Shown here: in pieces, positions 45,877 through 57,724 of the stretch
Numbering within the stretch: the first letter of the stretch is position 1
Layout: each line of letters starts with the position of its first letter
Source of the DNA: Vibrio sp. 10N.261.55.A7
GTDB lineage: Bacteria; Pseudomonadota; Gammaproteobacteria; Enterobacterales; Vibrionaceae
Direction of reading: 5' to 3'
Length of the DNA stretch: 61,792 nt
Assembly: GCF_002877365.1 (NCBI RefSeq)
Contig: NZ_MCWZ01000316.1
Span: 1 to 61,792 of the forward strand
The notes under the pieces: generated by a model
The model's database searches: none
Seen by the model: the letters and a program-made list of their open reading frames with translations, nothing else
What the model was told of the DNA's origin: nothing
Translations under genes and position numbers: made by a program

Positions 45877-45948
45877 TGGTCGAGAAACTCAACGCTTATG
45901 GTGAGCAAGCTGACATAAAAACTGTCTACTAATTTCTCGATTAGGTCT

Positions 45949-46647
45949 TTACTTCAGAGCATCATCAATACTTTGTTCGCCTAAATGGCGAACATCTTTA
46001 CCTTTTACAAAGTAAATGATGTACTCACAGATGTTTTGACAACGATCACCCACGCGCTCAATCGCTCTCGCCGCCCACATGACTTGCAGTATACTCGGGA
46101 TATTTTTCGGGTCTTCCATCATGTAGGACACCAACTGACGAACAACGGCTTCATATTCTTCATCAATTTTATCATCAAGCTTATACACTTCCGCGGCCGA
46201 ATTGACATCCATGCGGGCAAAAGAATCTAAGACTTGGTGCAGCATTCCAATCGCTAAACGGCTCAAAGGCTCAAGTGATACAAAAAAGGACTGCTCTTTA
46301 GAAGAGGGCGTCTCAATCGCGACTTTTGCGATACTGGTCGCGACATCTCCAATCCGCTCCAAGTCCGTGATTGTCTTGATAATCGCCATGATCAAACGCA
46401 GATCTTTTGCCGTCGGCTGACGCTTCGCGATGATTCGAGTACACGCCTCGTCTATAGAGACTTCCATAGAATTCACTTTGTGATCGTCTTTTACGACTTT
46501 CTTAGCCAAATCAATATCATCTTTATGCAATGCCTGCATAGCAAACGAGAGTTGTTGTTCAACTAGCCCCCCCATGGTGAGAACATGGGTTCGAATCGAT
46601 TCTAATTCGACATTGAATTGACCTGAAATATGACGACCAAAGTTCAT
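45949..46647 (-). CDS. phoU: PhoU, phosphate signalling protein
   Basis: PhoU links the Pst transporter to the PhoR kinase and keeps the Pho regulon off when phosphate is plentiful. The 232-residue protein is all-helical with two three-helix repeats. The metal-binding signatures [15 protein letters not shown] (about 92-106) and [17 protein letters not shown] (about 193-209), one per repeat, are intact. It is the last gene of pstC-pstA-pstB-phoU, 32 bp after pstB. Confidence 0.96.
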   Translation of the reverse strand: MNFGRHISGQFNVELESIRTHVLTMGGLVEQQLSFAMQALHKDDIDLAKKVVKDDHKVNSMEVSIDEACTRIIAKRQPTAKDLRLIMAIIKTITDLERIGDVATSIAKVAIETPSSKEQSFFVSLEPLSRLAIGMLHQVLDSFARMDVNSAAEVYKLDDKIDEEYEAVVRQLVSYMMEDPKNIPSILQVMWAARAIERVGDRCQNICEYIIYFVKGKDVRHLGEQSIDDALK

Positions 46648-46679
46648 TCTTGATTAAGTCTCCTAAGGGAAAATGATGG

Positions 46680-47498
46680 TTAACCGTATCGACCGGTAAT
46701 GTAATCTTCTGTTTGGGTTTTTCTTGGTGAAGTGAAGATAGAGTCAGTGTCTGAATACTCTATCAGTTTCCCCATATGAATAAACGCGGTGTGATCACTA
46801 ACTCGCGCGGCTTGTTGCATGTTGTGCGTAACAATCACAACCGTGTATTTGTCTTTGAGATCGTTAATCAGCTCTTCAATCGTCAACGTTGATATGGGAT
46901 CAAGGGCCGATGTCGGCTCATCTAGAAGCAATACCTCTGGTTCAATCGCGATGGCGCGAGCAATAACCAAACGCTGTTGCTGACCTCCTGATAAACCAAA
47001 CGCATTCTCGTGAAGACGGTGTTTCACCTCGTCCCACAAGGCGGCAGATCGCAATGAATGTTCAACCGCGTCATCCAAAGTTCGACTGTTTCGAATACCT
47101 TGTAAACGCAGCCCGTAAACAACGTTCTCATAAATGGATTTAGGAAACGGATTCGGCCGCTGAAACACCATACCGACACGGCGCCTCAAAGTCGCCACAT
47201 CGACCTCAGGGTGATAGACGTTCTTACTATGCAGTTTTACCTTCCCTTCAACCTTACACCCTTCAACCAAATCATTCATTCGATTGATGCAGCGTAATAG
47301 CGTCGACTTTCCGCAGCCAGAAGGACCGATAAAAGCCGTCACCTGACCTTTAGGAATGCGCATTGAAATATCGCTCAACGCTTGCGTCTCTTTATAAAAA
47401 AGATTAAGCCCTTCTATCGATATTGCCGTCTGCTCTGCCGTTAAATTGGCGACGTCTAAAGGAGCTTGATACCCTAATGCTTGATCAACAGAAAACAT
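46680..47498 (-). CDS. pstB: Phosphate ABC importer ATPase (PstB)
   Basis: PstB powers high-affinity phosphate uptake. The 272-residue protein has all ABC motifs intact: Walker [10 protein letters not shown] (about 57-65), signature LSGGQQQR (about 168-175), Walker [13 protein letters not shown] (about 188-199) and switch [10 protein letters not shown]. The PstB-specific [22 protein letters not shown] segment follows the Q-loop. The N-terminal extension of about 25 residues is slightly longer than in E. coli (257 aa). It starts 2 bp after the pstA stop. Confidence 0.97.
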   Translation of the reverse strand: MFSVDQALGYQAPLDVANLTAEQTAISIEGLNLFYKETQALSDISMRIPKGQVTAFIGPSGCGKSTLLRCINRMNDLVEGCKVEGKVKLHSKNVYHPEVDVATLRRRVGMVFQRPNPFPKSIYENVVYGLRLQGIRNSRTLDDAVEHSLRSAALWDEVKHRLHENAFGLSGGQQQRLVIARAIAIEPEVLLLDEPTSALDPISTLTIEELINDLKDKYTVVIVTHNMQQAARVSDHTAFIHMGKLIEYSDTDSIFTSPRKTQTEDYITGRYG

Positions 47499-47500
47499 GA

Positions 47501-49147
47501 TTAATCCTGTCCTAAAGTGCGGTATTTTTCGCGCAGGTTATTACGAATACTGATTGCGGTTAAGTTCAAGCTGATAATCACCGTAATCAGCAAGAAAGAC
47601 GTGGCGTACACCAGCGGCCTTGCTGCTTCAATGTTGGTCGTTTGAAAGCCAACATCATAAATATGAAAACCTAAGTGCATGAACTTGCGATCGAGGTGCA
47701 AAAATGGGAACTCTCCATCAACCGGCAGACTTGAGGCTAATTTAACCACACCCACCAACATCAATGGCGCCACCTCTCCTGCTGCTCTTGCAACGGCCAG
47801 TATAAGCCCAGTAATAATAGCAGGGCTTGCCATCGGTAAAACGATTCGCCACAAGGTCTCAAATTGCGTGGCACCCAGTGCCAAAGAACCATGTCTAACA
47901 GAGCTTGGAATGCGAGTTAACCCTTCTTCGGCAGACACAATAACAACGGGCAAAGTGAGTACAGCCAAAGTCAAAGCAGACCAAAGTAAACCCGGTGTAC
48001 CAAACGTTGGCGCGGGCAGTCGCTCGGCATAAAACAACGAATCCATCGAGCCACCCAGTGTATACACGAAGAACCCTAAGCCAAATACGCCATAAACAAT
48101 GGACGGTACACCGGCAAGGTTGATAACCGCAACTCGAATCACTCTTGTAAACGCGTTATTAGAAGCGTATTCATGCAGATAAACAGCAGCGACAACACCT
48201 AACGGCATCACCACTATCGACATGATGATCACCATTAACACCGTGCCAAATATGGCGGGAAAGACGCCCCCTTCAGAATTTGATTCCCTCGGGTTCTCTG
48301 ACAAGAACTTCCAAGCTTGCTTCCCCCAATGGGAAACTTTTTCCACCAACGTCATTTCATTGGGATACCACATGTCCAGTATTTGACTCAATGGGATAGC
48401 GGAGCGTTGGCCAGACATGTCTTCAACAATGAGCTTATCTTGATTGAGCTGCACTCGGAGCTTGGCTAAACGTTCATCCGCCTCGACCAATTGCTGATTA
48501 AGTTCTTGTTTACGAAGATCATACTCTTGTAAGAACGTACCATTGAGGTTGCCATTGATCTCACGCTTTCGTTTTTCTAGACGCATCGACTCTAAAGCAC
48601 GACTGGCCGCTTTAAACTCCGTTTCAATAACAAGGTTAATTTGCTCTCTGAGCTTCTCCGTTTGAGCTAAACCAAGAGAAAACGCGTCGGACAGATCCTT
48701 TGAGATAACGTCAGTTTCATTCTGATAACCAACAGGCTTCCCGTAAAAGTCGCCATTTCGGGTACGCTCTATCACCGCCCACCCCTTAGGTAGGGTTTGT
48801 TCTTTGATATTAATATCCAAGATAGAAACAAAATCGGCTGGGTAGAGTTCTCTATTCGCCACTTTAATGCTGTAACGAGCCACCAGATCATCCGCACTCT
48901 TTTCACTTGGTAGGGCAAAGTTCATGGCTTGCAGTCGACTCGCGGGCACAAACTCCTGAGCATAAAGTTGCCCAACCAAAGTATCACCGTCGAGCGTTTT
49001 CCATTGATAAAGGGGCGCGGGCCAGAAATAAGACAGTCCTTTCCAACCAATAAGCAGCATTAAACCCATGACGGAAAGCAAGCTAATGCTCACTGCTCCA
49101 CCCGTTAGCCATATCCAAGGTGAGCCCGACTTCATCCACTTTAACAT
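47501..49147 (-). CDS. pstA: Phosphate ABC importer permease PstA, long form
   Basis: The permease is 548 residues, against about 296 in E. coli PstA. The extra length is an N-terminal periplasmic domain between the first membrane helix (about 12-36) and the permease core (from about 300). It includes a long charged coiled-coil segment (about 160-250, rich in Glu, Lys, Arg and Leu). The core has the EAA-type loop [23 protein letters not shown] (about 412-434) that contacts PstB. Long PstA proteins are known in several gammaproteobacteria. The partner PstC is enlarged too. It starts 54 bp after pstC. Confidence 0.94.
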   Translation of the reverse strand: MLKWMKSGSPWIWLTGGAVSISLLSVMGLMLLIGWKGLSYFWPAPLYQWKTLDGDTLVGQLYAQEFVPASRLQAMNFALPSEKSADDLVARYSIKVANRELYPADFVSILDINIKEQTLPKGWAVIERTRNGDFYGKPVGYQNETDVISKDLSDAFSLGLAQTEKLREQINLVIETEFKAASRALESMRLEKRKREINGNLNGTFLQEYDLRKQELNQQLVEADERLAKLRVQLNQDKLIVEDMSGQRSAIPLSQILDMWYPNEMTLVEKVSHWGKQAWKFLSENPRESNSEGGVFPAIFGTVLMVIIMSIVVMPLGVVAAVYLHEYASNNAFTRVIRVAVINLAGVPSIVYGVFGLGFFVYTLGGSMDSLFYAERLPAPTFGTPGLLWSALTLAVLTLPVVIVSAEEGLTRIPSSVRHGSLALGATQFETLWRIVLPMASPAIITGLILAVARAAGEVAPLMLVGVVKLASSLPVDGEFPFLHLDRKFMHLGFHIYDVGFQTTNIEAARPLVYATSFLLITVIISLNLTAISIRNNLREKYRTLGQD

Positions 49148-49201
49148 GAACGCGGCTCCTCACTTTTCAACGCTAATAGCGCTAGAACGACTTCAGCTAG
49201 A

Positions 49202-51391
49202 TTATAGCGCACGGTATCTATCCCTTAATCGTTGCCTAACCCACTCAGCAATGGAATTGACAGCAAAAGTAAAAATGAGCAGCAGTAACGCAGCCAAAAA
49301 CAATAATCGATAATGCGTACTGGCAACCTCAGATTCTGGCATTTCAACCGCAATTGTCGCCGACAGGGTTCGCATGCCCTCAAGTATATTCCAATCCAAT
49401 ATTGGGGTATTCCCCGTCGCCATCAACACAATCATGGTTTCGCCTACCGCTCTTCCCAACCCCATCATAATGGCAGAGAAAATCCCAGGGCTTGCGGTAA
49501 GAAGAACCACATAAATTAAGGTTTGCCAAGGTGTCGCACCAAGAGCAAGTGAGCCATCCGACAAATGCTTTGGCACAGAGAATATGGCGTCTTCTGCGAT
49601 GGTGAAGATCGTAGGGATCACCGCAAACCCCATCGCGAAACCAACCACTAATGCGTTACGTTGGTCAAAGTTAATCCCGTGGTCCGCGAGATAAATACGA
49701 ACATCACCATTAAACAGCCAAACTTCGATAGCCGCACTTTGTGACAAGATAAGCACAACTAGGCCAACAATCACCGGCATCAATATCAGCCCATGCCAAC
49801 CGTTAGGAAATAGAGACACGAATCGAGAAGGCAATACATGCCAGATCGCCCCAACAACCAAGGTGGAAATCGGTAAGAGCAACAGCAGTGCAACAACCGC
49901 TGATAAGTATGTTTCAACAATCGGCGCAAACCAAAGGCCGGCCAAGAAACCAATAATGACGGTAGGAAAAGCCTCCATCAACTCAATGGAAGGCTTCACA
50001 ACACGGCGCATTTTTTCAGACATGAAATAGGCGGTGTAAATTGCTCCTAATACGGAAATAGGCACAGCAAATAGCATCGCAAATGCGGCTGCTTTTAATG
50101 TACCGAACGCGATAGGGACTAAACTGAATTTCTCTTCAAAATCATCATTAGCTGATGTTGTTTGCCAGGTAAACTCTGGCTCTGGATAGCTTTCGTACCA
50201 CACTTTTTTCCATAGTGACGAAAACGAAATCTCTGGGTGATCATTATTGACGTTGCCCACTTTTAAGCTATTGCCATCCAACGCCAGTAAGTACTGTTCA
50301 TTGTTCGACATTGCGGCCAACGAGGGGACCTTTTTATACGCTCGCTCAAATATCACCAACTTTTCACTCGTTGTATAGTGACTCTGCAACGTGCCATTGG
50401 TGTAAAAACTGTAGAAACCTTTGCGATAGGTATCAGGCAGCAAAAACTCCAGCTCTAACGCTAAATCAAATTCACGGATGGGTGTCAGTTTACGTTCACG
50501 ATCTTTAAGCACATCAAACCACTGAGAAACCAGCCCATCTTCATGGGTGATCAAGAGTGAATAAGCGCCCGAGAGTAAATTGATTGTTGAGACGGGTTCT
50601 TTGGTACCACCTTGAGTTAAATCCACCACCTCTCGAACAACATATTGTTGCTGCTGTTTTTGAGCAATATAGAGATCCGACCCTGAACGCATATAAAGCA
50701 TGTTGCCATTTGGCGTCAGCAGTAGCTGTTCAAGATCGGGTAAATGACTCGGAAAACGAAATTCTGACGCCCCGCTCTGATCGTTCCACCGAACGACAAC
50801 CTGACCATTGTCATACCGCCCAGCCAAAGTCAGGTTAAGATCATCGACAACAAAATCAAATTGCTCAAGCCTTGAAGAACCATCCTCTAAGTCGAGTCCT
50901 ATTGAACTATCAAAAATTTCGATATTAGGAGTAAAAACACCCCACTTTCGACTTCGGCTGCTAGAGAAGTCAGGCCGAAAAACAGCCAGTTTCCCTGCTC
51001 GGTCTATCACCGCCTGCCAACCGTTGCCTTTTTTACTGTCTACAAACAGTTCAATATCATTGGCGACTGAAAATGAGGCGTGCGCCGTCGTCGCATTATC
51101 TAGGGTCCAAAAATCTAATCGGCCGAGCTTAGAAAGGACAAAGGCGTGTTTACCGTACTCATCAACACCGATGGAAATGGGCTGCGGTGTATTAATTTCA
51201 GTTGGCGTTTGAGTAATCTCAATATCCGCGTCAGAGAAGAGGGGCAAAACAACCATGGCAAGATAAACAAAGATAAGGACTAACGCCGCTAACACACTCA
51301 CTCCACCGCAAGAAACCAATAAGCGAACAAGTCGATCTTTAACAAATCGCTTCCTGTCGGGTTCTTTCAATGAAAAATCGGCGCTGGGCAT
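49202..51391 (-). CDS. pstC: Phosphate ABC importer permease PstC, long form
   Basis: The permease is 729 residues, against 319 in E. coli. After the first membrane helix (about 23-52) comes a periplasmic domain of roughly 370 residues with repeated beta-strand patterns (VDEYGKHAFVLSKLGRLDFW, TPNGNMLYMRSGSDLYIA, NNEQYLLALDGNSLKVG). It reads like a beta-propeller. The permease core follows from about 425, with the loop [22 protein letters not shown] near 635. It is the first gene of the pst operon, and a PhoB box with a -10 element lies upstream. pstS is missing from this operon and is found beside phoR. Confidence 0.95.
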   Translation of the reverse strand: MPSADFSLKEPDRKRFVKDRLVRLLVSCGGVSVLAALVLIFVYLAMVVLPLFSDADIEITQTPTEINTPQPISIGVDEYGKHAFVLSKLGRLDFWTLDNATTAHASFSVANDIELFVDSKKGNGWQAVIDRAGKLAVFRPDFSSSRSRKWGVFTPNIEIFDSSIGLDLEDGSSRLEQFDFVVDDLNLTLAGRYDNGQVVVRWNDQSGASEFRFPSHLPDLEQLLLTPNGNMLYMRSGSDLYIAQKQQQQYVVREVVDLTQGGTKEPVSTINLLSGAYSLLITHEDGLVSQWFDVLKDRERKLTPIREFDLALELEFLLPDTYRKGFYSFYTNGTLQSHYTTSEKLVIFERAYKKVPSLAAMSNNEQYLLALDGNSLKVGNVNNDHPEISFSSLWKKVWYESYPEPEFTWQTTSANDDFEEKFSLVPIAFGTLKAAAFAMLFAVPISVLGAIYTAYFMSEKMRRVVKPSIELMEAFPTVIIGFLAGLWFAPIVETYLSAVVALLLLLPISTLVVGAIWHVLPSRFVSLFPNGWHGLILMPVIVGLVVLILSQSAAIEVWLFNGDVRIYLADHGINFDQRNALVVGFAMGFAVIPTIFTIAEDAIFSVPKHLSDGSLALGATPWQTLIYVVLLTASPGIFSAIMMGLGRAVGETMIVLMATGNTPILDWNILEGMRTLSATIAVEMPESEVASTHYRLLFLAALLLLIFTFAVNSIAEWVRQRLRDRYRAL

Positions 51392-51436
51392 AGCTATCTC
51401 AGTCTAATTAATGAGGATTGATATTATTTCGATAAG

Positions 51437-51454
51437 ATGACAATTATATTACAA
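51437..51454 (-). promoter_or_regulatory. PhoB box of the pst operon
   Basis: The minus strand reads TTGTAAT-ATAA-TTGTCAT, a 7-4-7 direct repeat close to the Pho box (CTGTCAT-ATAA-CTGTCAT). A TAATAT hexamer follows 10 bases later, the -10 spacing seen in PhoB-activated promoters. The pstC start codon lies 46 bp downstream of the box. Confidence 0.85.
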
Positions 51455-51681
51455 CCGACAATAAATAACTGAAAACATTAAAGCAAAATCAGTTTCAAGA
51501 GTGAATAATGGTCAATAAGTGGCCTATATCAACTTCTTCAGTCGCATTTCTAGAATAGACCCTAATAATTTGTAAATATGACAAAAGTTGAAATAAATCC
51601 TTCATAAAACAACACTATTGTTCATTACCAAAGAAATGAGACCCAACACATAACGGGTTAGGCTCCTGATAAAGGTAAAAT
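51455..51681. other. Divergent pstC-ppk promoter region, ppk side
   Basis: About 227 bp with no ORF. A lone TTGTCAT half-site lies on the minus strand at 51578-51584, followed on that strand by ATTTACAA, so weak PhoB influence on ppk is possible but not shown. An AAAGG element about 7 bp before the ppk ATG is the likely ribosome site. Confidence 0.5.
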
Positions 51682-53781
51682 ATGAGTGCGGAAAAACTAT
51701 ACATCGAAAAAGAGTTGAGCTGGCTATCGTTCAATGAGCGAGTATTGCAAGAAGCCGCTGACCCTACCGTTCCCCTTATTGAAAGGGTTCGTTTTTTGGG
51801 TATATTTTCCAACAACTTAGATGAGTTCTATAAAGTTAGGTTTTCAGATGTTAAACGTCGGATACTGATCAATCAGGAACGAGGTCACAAGAACAAATAC
51901 AAACACTTGCTCGCAAAGATGCAATCAAAAGCCGCGAAGCTAAATGAAAGCTTCGATGAATTGTACAACGACTTGATCTTAGAAATGGCAAGGCGACGCA
52001 TTTTCCTCGTCAATGAAACTCAGCTCAGTGAGCCTCAACAGAAGTGGGTTGTTCAGTACTTTAAGCGAAAAGTACTGCTGCATGTCACACCCCTTATCGT
52101 CACCAATGAAATAGACTTGCTGCAGTTTTTAAAAGATGAGTGTGCCTACATTGCGGTCGGGCTGAAAAGTGATGAGAAAATCCAATACGCCATTGTCGAA
52201 ATCCCAACGGATCATCTTCCTCGTTTTGTAATGTTGCCTGAAGCAAAAGGCAAACGCCGTAAAACAATCATATTACTCGATAACATCATTCGATATTGCC
52301 TAGACGAGCTCTTCAGTGGCTTCTTTGAGTCTACGCAACTTCGCGGATACGCGATGAAAATGACGCGAGATGCCGAGTACGACCTGAGTAATGAGGTCGA
52401 GCACAGCATGATTGAACAGATGTCCGAAGGTGTAAATCAGCGGTTAACCGCCATGCCGGTCAGGTTTGTTTATGAACATGATATGCCTAAAGATATGCTC
52501 GATTTTCTATGCGAAAAGCTTCAATTGTCTAACTATGACAACTTGATCGTCGGTGGGCGTTACCAAAATTTCAAAGACTTTATTGGCTTCCCAAATGTGG
52601 GCCGAGACTATTTGGAAAACAAGCCATTACCACCCATGGAATGTGCCGATTTCGAACCCTTCAATAACCATTTTGATGCCATAAAAGCCAAAGACATATT
52701 GCTCCACTACCCTTACCACACCTTTGATCATATCTCAGAACTTGTTCGACAGGCCTCCTTCGATCCAAGGGTTATCAACATCAAAATCAACGTTTACCGT
52801 GTCGCTAAAGATTCAAGGTTAATGAACTCGTTGATTGATGCGGTGCACAATGGAAAAAACGTCACTGTTGTTGTCGAGCTTCAAGCAAGGTTCGACGAAG
52901 AAGCGAATATCGGCTGGTCAAAGGTTCTTACTGAGGCTGGCGTTCATGTTATTTTTGGCGCTCCGGGCTTGAAGATACACTCAAAGCTGCTGCTCATTAG
53001 CCGCCGAGAAAACGATGAGATTGTTCGTTACGCTCACATAGGAACTGGCAATTTTCACGAAAAGACGGCACGAATTTATACGGATTTCTCGCTCTTAACG
53101 GCCGATCCAGAAATCACCAACGAAGTACGGCATGTGTTTGGTTATATTGAGAACCCTTACCGACCAGTCCGTTTCAAAGAACTCATTGTTTCGCCACGAA
53201 ATTCTCGAGAAAGCTTGTATAAGCTGATCGATCAAGAAACTGAGAATGCGCTTGCGGGCAATCGCGCAATGATCACACTGAAAGTCAATAACCTCGTAGA
53301 CAAAGGACTGATCAACAAGCTGTATAACGCCAGTACCTCGGGTGTAAAGATTCGCATGATCATTCGCGGCATGTGCTCACTTATCCCTGGGCTAAAAGGC
53401 ATCAGTGAAAACATCACAATAATCAGTATCGTCGATCGATTTCTAGAACATCCACGCGTCATCATCACACATAATAACGGCGATCCTTTAGTGTATATTT
53501 CTTCGGCAGATTGGATGACTCGAAACATCGATCACCGGATTGAAGTCACCACACCGATCAAGTCTGAGCGACTAAAGCGACGTATTATCGACATCATCAA
53601 TATCCATTTTACAGACACGGTAAAAGCGCGCCTCATTGATAAAGAGATGAGCAATTCCTACGTTCTTCGTGGAAACCGTAAAAAAATCCGTTCACAGATC
53701 GCCATATACAACTATCTTAAACAGACAGAGAAGAAAGTCAGATCTGAGAATAAAAGCCTTGCTAAAAATGACGGACTCTAA
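51682..53781 (+). CDS. ppk: Polyphosphate kinase 1 (PPK1)
   Basis: PPK1 reversibly polymerises the gamma-phosphate of ATP into inorganic polyphosphate. The 699-residue protein starts with the family block [19 protein letters not shown]. The autophosphorylated histidine is H433 in [10 protein letters not shown] (equivalent to E. coli H435), and the second essential histidine is H590 in RFLEHPR. Arg and Lys patches such as [15 protein letters not shown] are present. The length is close to E. coli PPK (688). ppx overlaps its last 14 bp, so synthesis and degradation enzymes are co-translated. It is divergent from the pst operon, which supplies phosphate. Confidence 0.97.
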   Translation: MSAEKLYIEKELSWLSFNERVLQEAADPTVPLIERVRFLGIFSNNLDEFYKVRFSDVKRRILINQERGHKNKYKHLLAKMQSKAAKLNESFDELYNDLILEMARRRIFLVNETQLSEPQQKWVVQYFKRKVLLHVTPLIVTNEIDLLQFLKDECAYIAVGLKSDEKIQYAIVEIPTDHLPRFVMLPEAKGKRRKTIILLDNIIRYCLDELFSGFFESTQLRGYAMKMTRDAEYDLSNEVEHSMIEQMSEGVNQRLTAMPVRFVYEHDMPKDMLDFLCEKLQLSNYDNLIVGGRYQNFKDFIGFPNVGRDYLENKPLPPMECADFEPFNNHFDAIKAKDILLHYPYHTFDHISELVRQASFDPRVINIKINVYRVAKDSRLMNSLIDAVHNGKNVTVVVELQARFDEEANIGWSKVLTEAGVHVIFGAPGLKIHSKLLLISRRENDEIVRYAHIGTGNFHEKTARIYTDFSLLTADPEITNEVRHVFGYIENPYRPVRFKELIVSPRNSRESLYKLIDQETENALAGNRAMITLKVNNLVDKGLINKLYNASTSGVKIRMIIRGMCSLIPGLKGISENITIISIVDRFLEHPRVIITHNNGDPLVYISSADWMTRNIDHRIEVTTPIKSERLKRRIIDIINIHFTDTVKARLIDKEMSNSYVLRGNRKKIRSQIAIYNYLKQTEKKVRSENKSLAKNDGL

Positions 53782-55267
53782 AGAGACACGCAACATCGCC
53801 GCGATCGATCTCGGCTCGAATAGCTTTCACATGGTGGTCGCTAAAGTCGTCGATCAAGACTTACAACTCGTTAGCCGCCACAAACAGCGTGTCCGACTCG
53901 CGGCAGGGTTAGATAAAGACAAGAAGCTTGATGAGGCGTCCATATTAAGAGGCCTAGAGTGTCTAGAGATGTTTGCAGAGCGGCTGCAAGGTTTCGAGCT
54001 CGCAAATGTTCGGATCGCGGCAACGCATACCCTTCGCCAAGCGGCGAACGCCCATGAATTTCTTTTTCGAGCCCAATCGGCGATCCCTTTTCCTATTGAG
54101 ATCATCCCAGGAACGGAAGAAGCCCGTTTAATCTATGCCGGTGTCTCGCACACACAGCCTGAATCAAATTCTAAACTGGTGATTGATATCGGTGGCGGCA
54201 GTACCGAAATGATCATTGGTCATGGCTTTGAACCTTCTCTGGTAACAAGTAAACAGCTCGGCTGTGTCAGCTATACTCAGCGCTATTTTCCAAAAGGGCA
54301 CCTCTCTTCGATAAACTTCATTAAAGCGTCAATTGCAACGGGTCAACACCTGCAGGGGATCCGCTCAAAGTACAAAAACAAAGGATGGGATATCGCAATT
54401 GGCTCTTCAGGAACCATTAAAGCAATAAGAGAGGTTTTAATCGGGCTTGGGCACGACGATGGCATTATCACTTCTAGGCGAATTGAGCAATTGATTGAAA
54501 CGCTTTGCCAATGGACAACCATTGAAGATATTCAGTTGAAAGGGCTCGCTCCAGAAAGGCAACCCGTCTTTGTCGGAGGCGTCGTGGTTTTACACGGGAT
54601 CATTAACGCGCTCGATATTGATGAACTTCATTACTCGGAAGGTGCATTGCGTGAAGGGCTTCTTTATGAAATGGAAGATCAGTTTAAGCGGCTCGACATC
54701 CGAATGCGCACGACAGAAAATTTAGCCAAAAAGCATCTTGTTGATCTCGTCCACGCAAACAACGTCAAACAACAAGCAAACGCGTTTTTCCTACAAGTGC
54801 GCAGAGAACTCGGCATCAAAAAAAGTAGCCCTTTATTCTCTTTATTGGAATGGAGTGCTTTATTGCATGAAGTCGGGCTGAGTATCAGTCTGCAAGCCTT
54901 TCATCGTCACTCAGCGTACATTCTAAAACACACCAACATGCCAGGCTTTAATCAAGAACAACAACAAGTGCTTGCAACATTGGCTCGCTTTCAAAGAAAG
55001 GGACTAAAGCTCAATGAAATGGACGATCTGACGCTGTATAAGCGCAAACACATCCTCAGTCTCATCAAGATCTTGCGCCTTGCAATTTTGGTCAATGGCC
55101 AAAGGAACGACACACACAATGCGTCACTAAAGCTCTCAGTGTCAGGCGAAGTGTGGACGGTAGGGAGTTCAAACGAACAATGGCTCAAAGAGAATAAGTT
55201 ACTGAGTGCCGATCTCGAAACAGAGCAAGAGCTTTGGAACAACGCTGACTGGACACTTCAGTTTTAA
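53768..55267 (+). CDS. ppx: Exopolyphosphatase (PPX)
   Basis: PPX removes terminal phosphates from long polyphosphate and belongs to the PPX/GppA family. The protein has 499 residues from the ATG at 53768 ([22 protein letters not shown]). An upstream extension of the frame to 53669 lies wholly inside ppk and is rejected. ASKHA-fold phosphate loops [10 protein letters not shown] (12-21) and [11 protein letters not shown] (about 138-148) are clear, and the C-terminal HD-like domain (about 310-495) is present. PPX is preferred over GppA because of coupling to ppk. Confidence 0.95.
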   Translation: MTDSKETRNIAAIDLGSNSFHMVVAKVVDQDLQLVSRHKQRVRLAAGLDKDKKLDEASILRGLECLEMFAERLQGFELANVRIAATHTLRQAANAHEFLFRAQSAIPFPIEIIPGTEEARLIYAGVSHTQPESNSKLVIDIGGGSTEMIIGHGFEPSLVTSKQLGCVSYTQRYFPKGHLSSINFIKASIATGQHLQGIRSKYKNKGWDIAIGSSGTIKAIREVLIGLGHDDGIITSRRIEQLIETLCQWTTIEDIQLKGLAPERQPVFVGGVVVLHGIINALDIDELHYSEGALREGLLYEMEDQFKRLDIRMRTTENLAKKHLVDLVHANNVKQQANAFFLQVRRELGIKKSSPLFSLLEWSALLHEVGLSISLQAFHRHSAYILKHTNMPGFNQEQQQVLATLARFQRKGLKLNEMDDLTLYKRKHILSLIKILRLAILVNGQRNDTHNASLKLSVSGEVWTVGSSNEQWLKENKLLSADLETEQELWNNADWTLQF

Positions 55268-55340
55268 GCATCTCTTCACTCACTAGCCAGCACTCTGTCT
55301 ATTGATGGCATCGCGAATAGTCGGTCAATCGTTCAATGGG

Positions 55341-56330
55341 TCAATCGATGCCTAGGTTCGCAAGTTCCTCTTTTGCAATGTCAGCGCTAATCGGAATGTA
55401 ACCGTCTTTTGCCACCAACTCTTGCCCTTCAGCAGAATAAATAAACCGGATAAATTCCCTCTCGATCGGCGACAAAGGATAATTGGGGTGCTTATTGACG
55501 TAAACATAAAGGAATCGGGAGAGAGGATAATCACCAGATAGGATGTTTTCTCGGCTAGGGTAAACGTAATCTTCCCCTTCTCTTGCCAAAGGGATCAGTT
55601 TCGCTCCAGACATCTGATAACCCACACCAGAATACCCTATCGTGTTAATGGATAGCGCCACCGACTGCACCACGGAAGCAGAACCCGGCTGCTCGTTGAC
55701 GTTGTTCTTAAAGTCGCCGCTGCAAAGCGCATTTTGCTTGAAGTACCCGTAAGTACCCGAGACAGAGTTACGGCCAAACAACTGCATACTTCTGTGGGCC
55801 CAATTGGCTTTCAACCCCAATTGAGACCAGGTTGAGACTTTTTCTAAAGCGCCACAGCGCATCGTTGTGGAAAAAATACTGTCCAATTGAGAGAAGTTCA
55901 GCCCGCCAATCGGATTGTCGCGATGAACGAAAACACCAATGGCGTCAATCGCCACTCTTAATTCCGTTGGTTTATAACCATGCTCACGCTCAAAAGCCTC
56001 CATTTCTCGGTTGCGCATCGGGCGACTCATGGGGCCAAATTGCGCTGTGCCTTCTGTTAATGCAGGCGGCGCTGTCGATGACCCAGAGGCTTGAACCTGT
56101 GCATTGATGCTTGGATACTTCTGTTCAAACTCTTCCACCCACAGCGTTGTCATACCCGCTAATGTGTCTGAGCCCACAGAGAGAATGGTGCCAGAAATGC
56201 TCGGCACTTTTTCATAAGGCAGCAAGGGCTCAGCCGATGTAAAGCCATCCAAATCAGAGCCTTCAGCGTGCACGTTAGTAGCAAAGAAGAAAGAAACACA
56301 AATCAAGAGAGAAGCGCCGTATCGCATCAT
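55341..56330 (-). CDS. pstS: Phosphate-binding protein PstS, second type
   Basis: The 329-residue precursor has a signal peptide (about 1-22, ending NVHA). Phosphate-binding segments are [31 protein letters not shown] (about 81-93) and the [13 protein letters not shown] loop (about 184-196), where the Ser/Thr/Arg ligands of PstS proteins lie. It is the periplasmic donor for PstCAB, although encoded with phoBR instead of with the permeases. The start overlaps the phoR stop by 4 bp, so it is part of phoB-phoR-pstS. A second copy elsewhere in the genome is possible. Confidence 0.92.
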   Translation of the reverse strand: MMRYGASLLICVSFFFATNVHAEGSDLDGFTSAEPLLPYEKVPSISGTILSVGSDTLAGMTTLWVEEFEQKYPSINAQVQASGSSTAPPALTEGTAQFGPMSRPMRNREMEAFEREHGYKPTELRVAIDAIGVFVHRDNPIGGLNFSQLDSIFSTTMRCGALEKVSTWSQLGLKANWAHRSMQLFGRNSVSGTYGYFKQNALCSGDFKNNVNEQPGSASVVQSVALSINTIGYSGVGYQMSGAKLIPLAREGEDYVYPSRENILSGDYPLSRFLYVYVNKHPNYPLSPIEREFIRFIYSAEGQELVAKDGYIPISADIAKEELANLGID

Positions 56331-57628
56331 GCCTCCACTATTAAGCGGCTAGGCAAAACAAATGAAAACTTACTGCCCGTGCCTACGACACTTTGAATCT
56401 CTAAATGAGCATCATGGTGCGTCAAGGCGTGTTTAACGATAGCAAGCCCTAAACCACTGCCTCCCGTATCTCGAGAACGTGCTTTATCAACGCGATAAAA
56501 ACGTTCGGTCAAACGGTGTAAATGCTGCGGCTCAATGCCATCGCCACTGTCTTCAACTTCAAGACAAGCCCCTTGAACGGTTTTAAACCACCGCACATCA
56601 ATCTTGGCACCCGGCTCGGTATATTTCACGGCGTTGTACACCAGATTAGAAATGGCGCTTCTGAGCTGATCCTCATCAGCCAATACTCGGAGACTGCCAT
56701 CCACATGAAACGTCAACTGATGACCATCATCACCACTTAAGCTTTGCGCCTCTTTTTCTAGCACTTCGAGCATAGCGGGAACATTGACGACGTCTTCAAA
56801 GTCATCCATTGGAGCCGCTTCGATCTTAGAGAGCGTAAGTAACTGACTGACAAGACTGTTCATTCGATTGAGCTGCTCAGTCATCACACCGTGCGCTTTA
56901 CCCCACATTGGCCCAACGAGCATATCTGGATCTTCGGTCATTTCTAGGTAACCGCGCAGTACCGTCATAGGCGTTCTTAGTTCATGCGATACATTGGCAA
57001 AAAAGTTGCGGCGCATGCCTTCTAGCTTTTTCACCTGAGTCACATCACGCACCACCATCAGGTGCTCACCTTCCGTGTACGGCACAATACGAAGCTCTAG
57101 CATTCTCTCGACATTAAGCGGCGATCTCATTTCTAACGGTTCAGAGAAGTCTTGCTTATTCAGGTATTTAATGAAGTCTGGCGTGCGGATCAAATTCGAT
57201 ACTGGCTGGCCAGAGTCATCGGGCCATTTAAAACCAAGGAGGTGTTGCGCCAGTTTGTTGCACCAAACGATGTTGCCTTCACCGCGAAATACAACCACGG
57301 CATCTGGCAAAGATTCTGCACCATTTCGGAAACGACGAATCAGATTGGTCAGCTCTTTGCGTTTTTTTCGTTGTCTCTGTTGCAGGCGATAGATGCCGTT
57401 AAACAGCGATTCCCAGTTTCCACTACCAGAAGGTGGCGTTAATCGCTTTTCATCCCACAGCCAAGCCGACAACCTCATTTGATTATGTAGGTGCCATAAC
57501 AACTGCAAAACCGTGGCAGCTAAAAGCAACCACGGCATGTGTCCAAATATCCACCCAACAATAACCCATGGGGTGTAAAAAAAAGCCAGCTCCCAAGCCA
57601 GCTTTTTCCAGGTTAACTTTTCAACCAA
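56327..57628 (-). CDS. phoR: Phosphate regulon sensor kinase PhoR
   Basis: PhoR phosphorylates PhoB when phosphate is low and dephosphorylates it when Pst and PhoU report sufficiency. The 433-residue protein has two close membrane helices (about 13-47) with almost no periplasmic loop, as expected because sensing is through Pst. A PAS domain (about 98-195) precedes the histidine kinase core with H215 in [12 protein letters not shown]. The ATP-binding domain contains [11 protein letters not shown] and [12 protein letters not shown]. It lies 96 bp after phoB, and its stop overlaps pstS. Confidence 0.96.
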   Translation of the reverse strand: MVEKLTWKKLAWELAFFYTPWVIVGWIFGHMPWLLLAATVLQLLWHLHNQMRLSAWLWDEKRLTPPSGSGNWESLFNGIYRLQQRQRKKRKELTNLIRRFRNGAESLPDAVVVFRGEGNIVWCNKLAQHLLGFKWPDDSGQPVSNLIRTPDFIKYLNKQDFSEPLEMRSPLNVERMLELRIVPYTEGEHLMVVRDVTQVKKLEGMRRNFFANVSHELRTPMTVLRGYLEMTEDPDMLVGPMWGKAHGVMTEQLNRMNSLVSQLLTLSKIEAAPMDDFEDVVNVPAMLEVLEKEAQSLSGDDGHQLTFHVDGSLRVLADEDQLRSAISNLVYNAVKYTEPGAKIDVRWFKTVQGACLEVEDSGDGIEPQHLHRLTERFYRVDKARSRDTGGSGLGLAIVKHALTHHDAHLEIQSVVGTGSKFSFVLPSRLIVEA

Positions 57629-57724
57629 TTTAATTCCTCGGACAAACGTCCTTTCTACTTATCTTTTTACCAGCTTCCACGCTCTATTTGCTGTGACACC
57701 TGACTTACAATGATGGCGCTAAAT

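Noticed and set aside
45880..45940. TCGAGAAA...TTTCTCGA inverted repeat between the barrel gene and phoU
   Set aside because: Eight-bp arms around a 45-nt loop with no T tract are too weak to call a terminator or site.
53669..53767. 33-codon N-terminal extension of ppx
   Set aside because: It lies fully inside the ppk coding sequence and is not part of the conserved PPX N-terminus.
55307..55352. GGCATCG...CGATGCC inverted repeat across the pstS stop codon
   Set aside because: The 7-bp stem with a 32-nt loop and no T run is not a convincing terminator for ppx or pstS.
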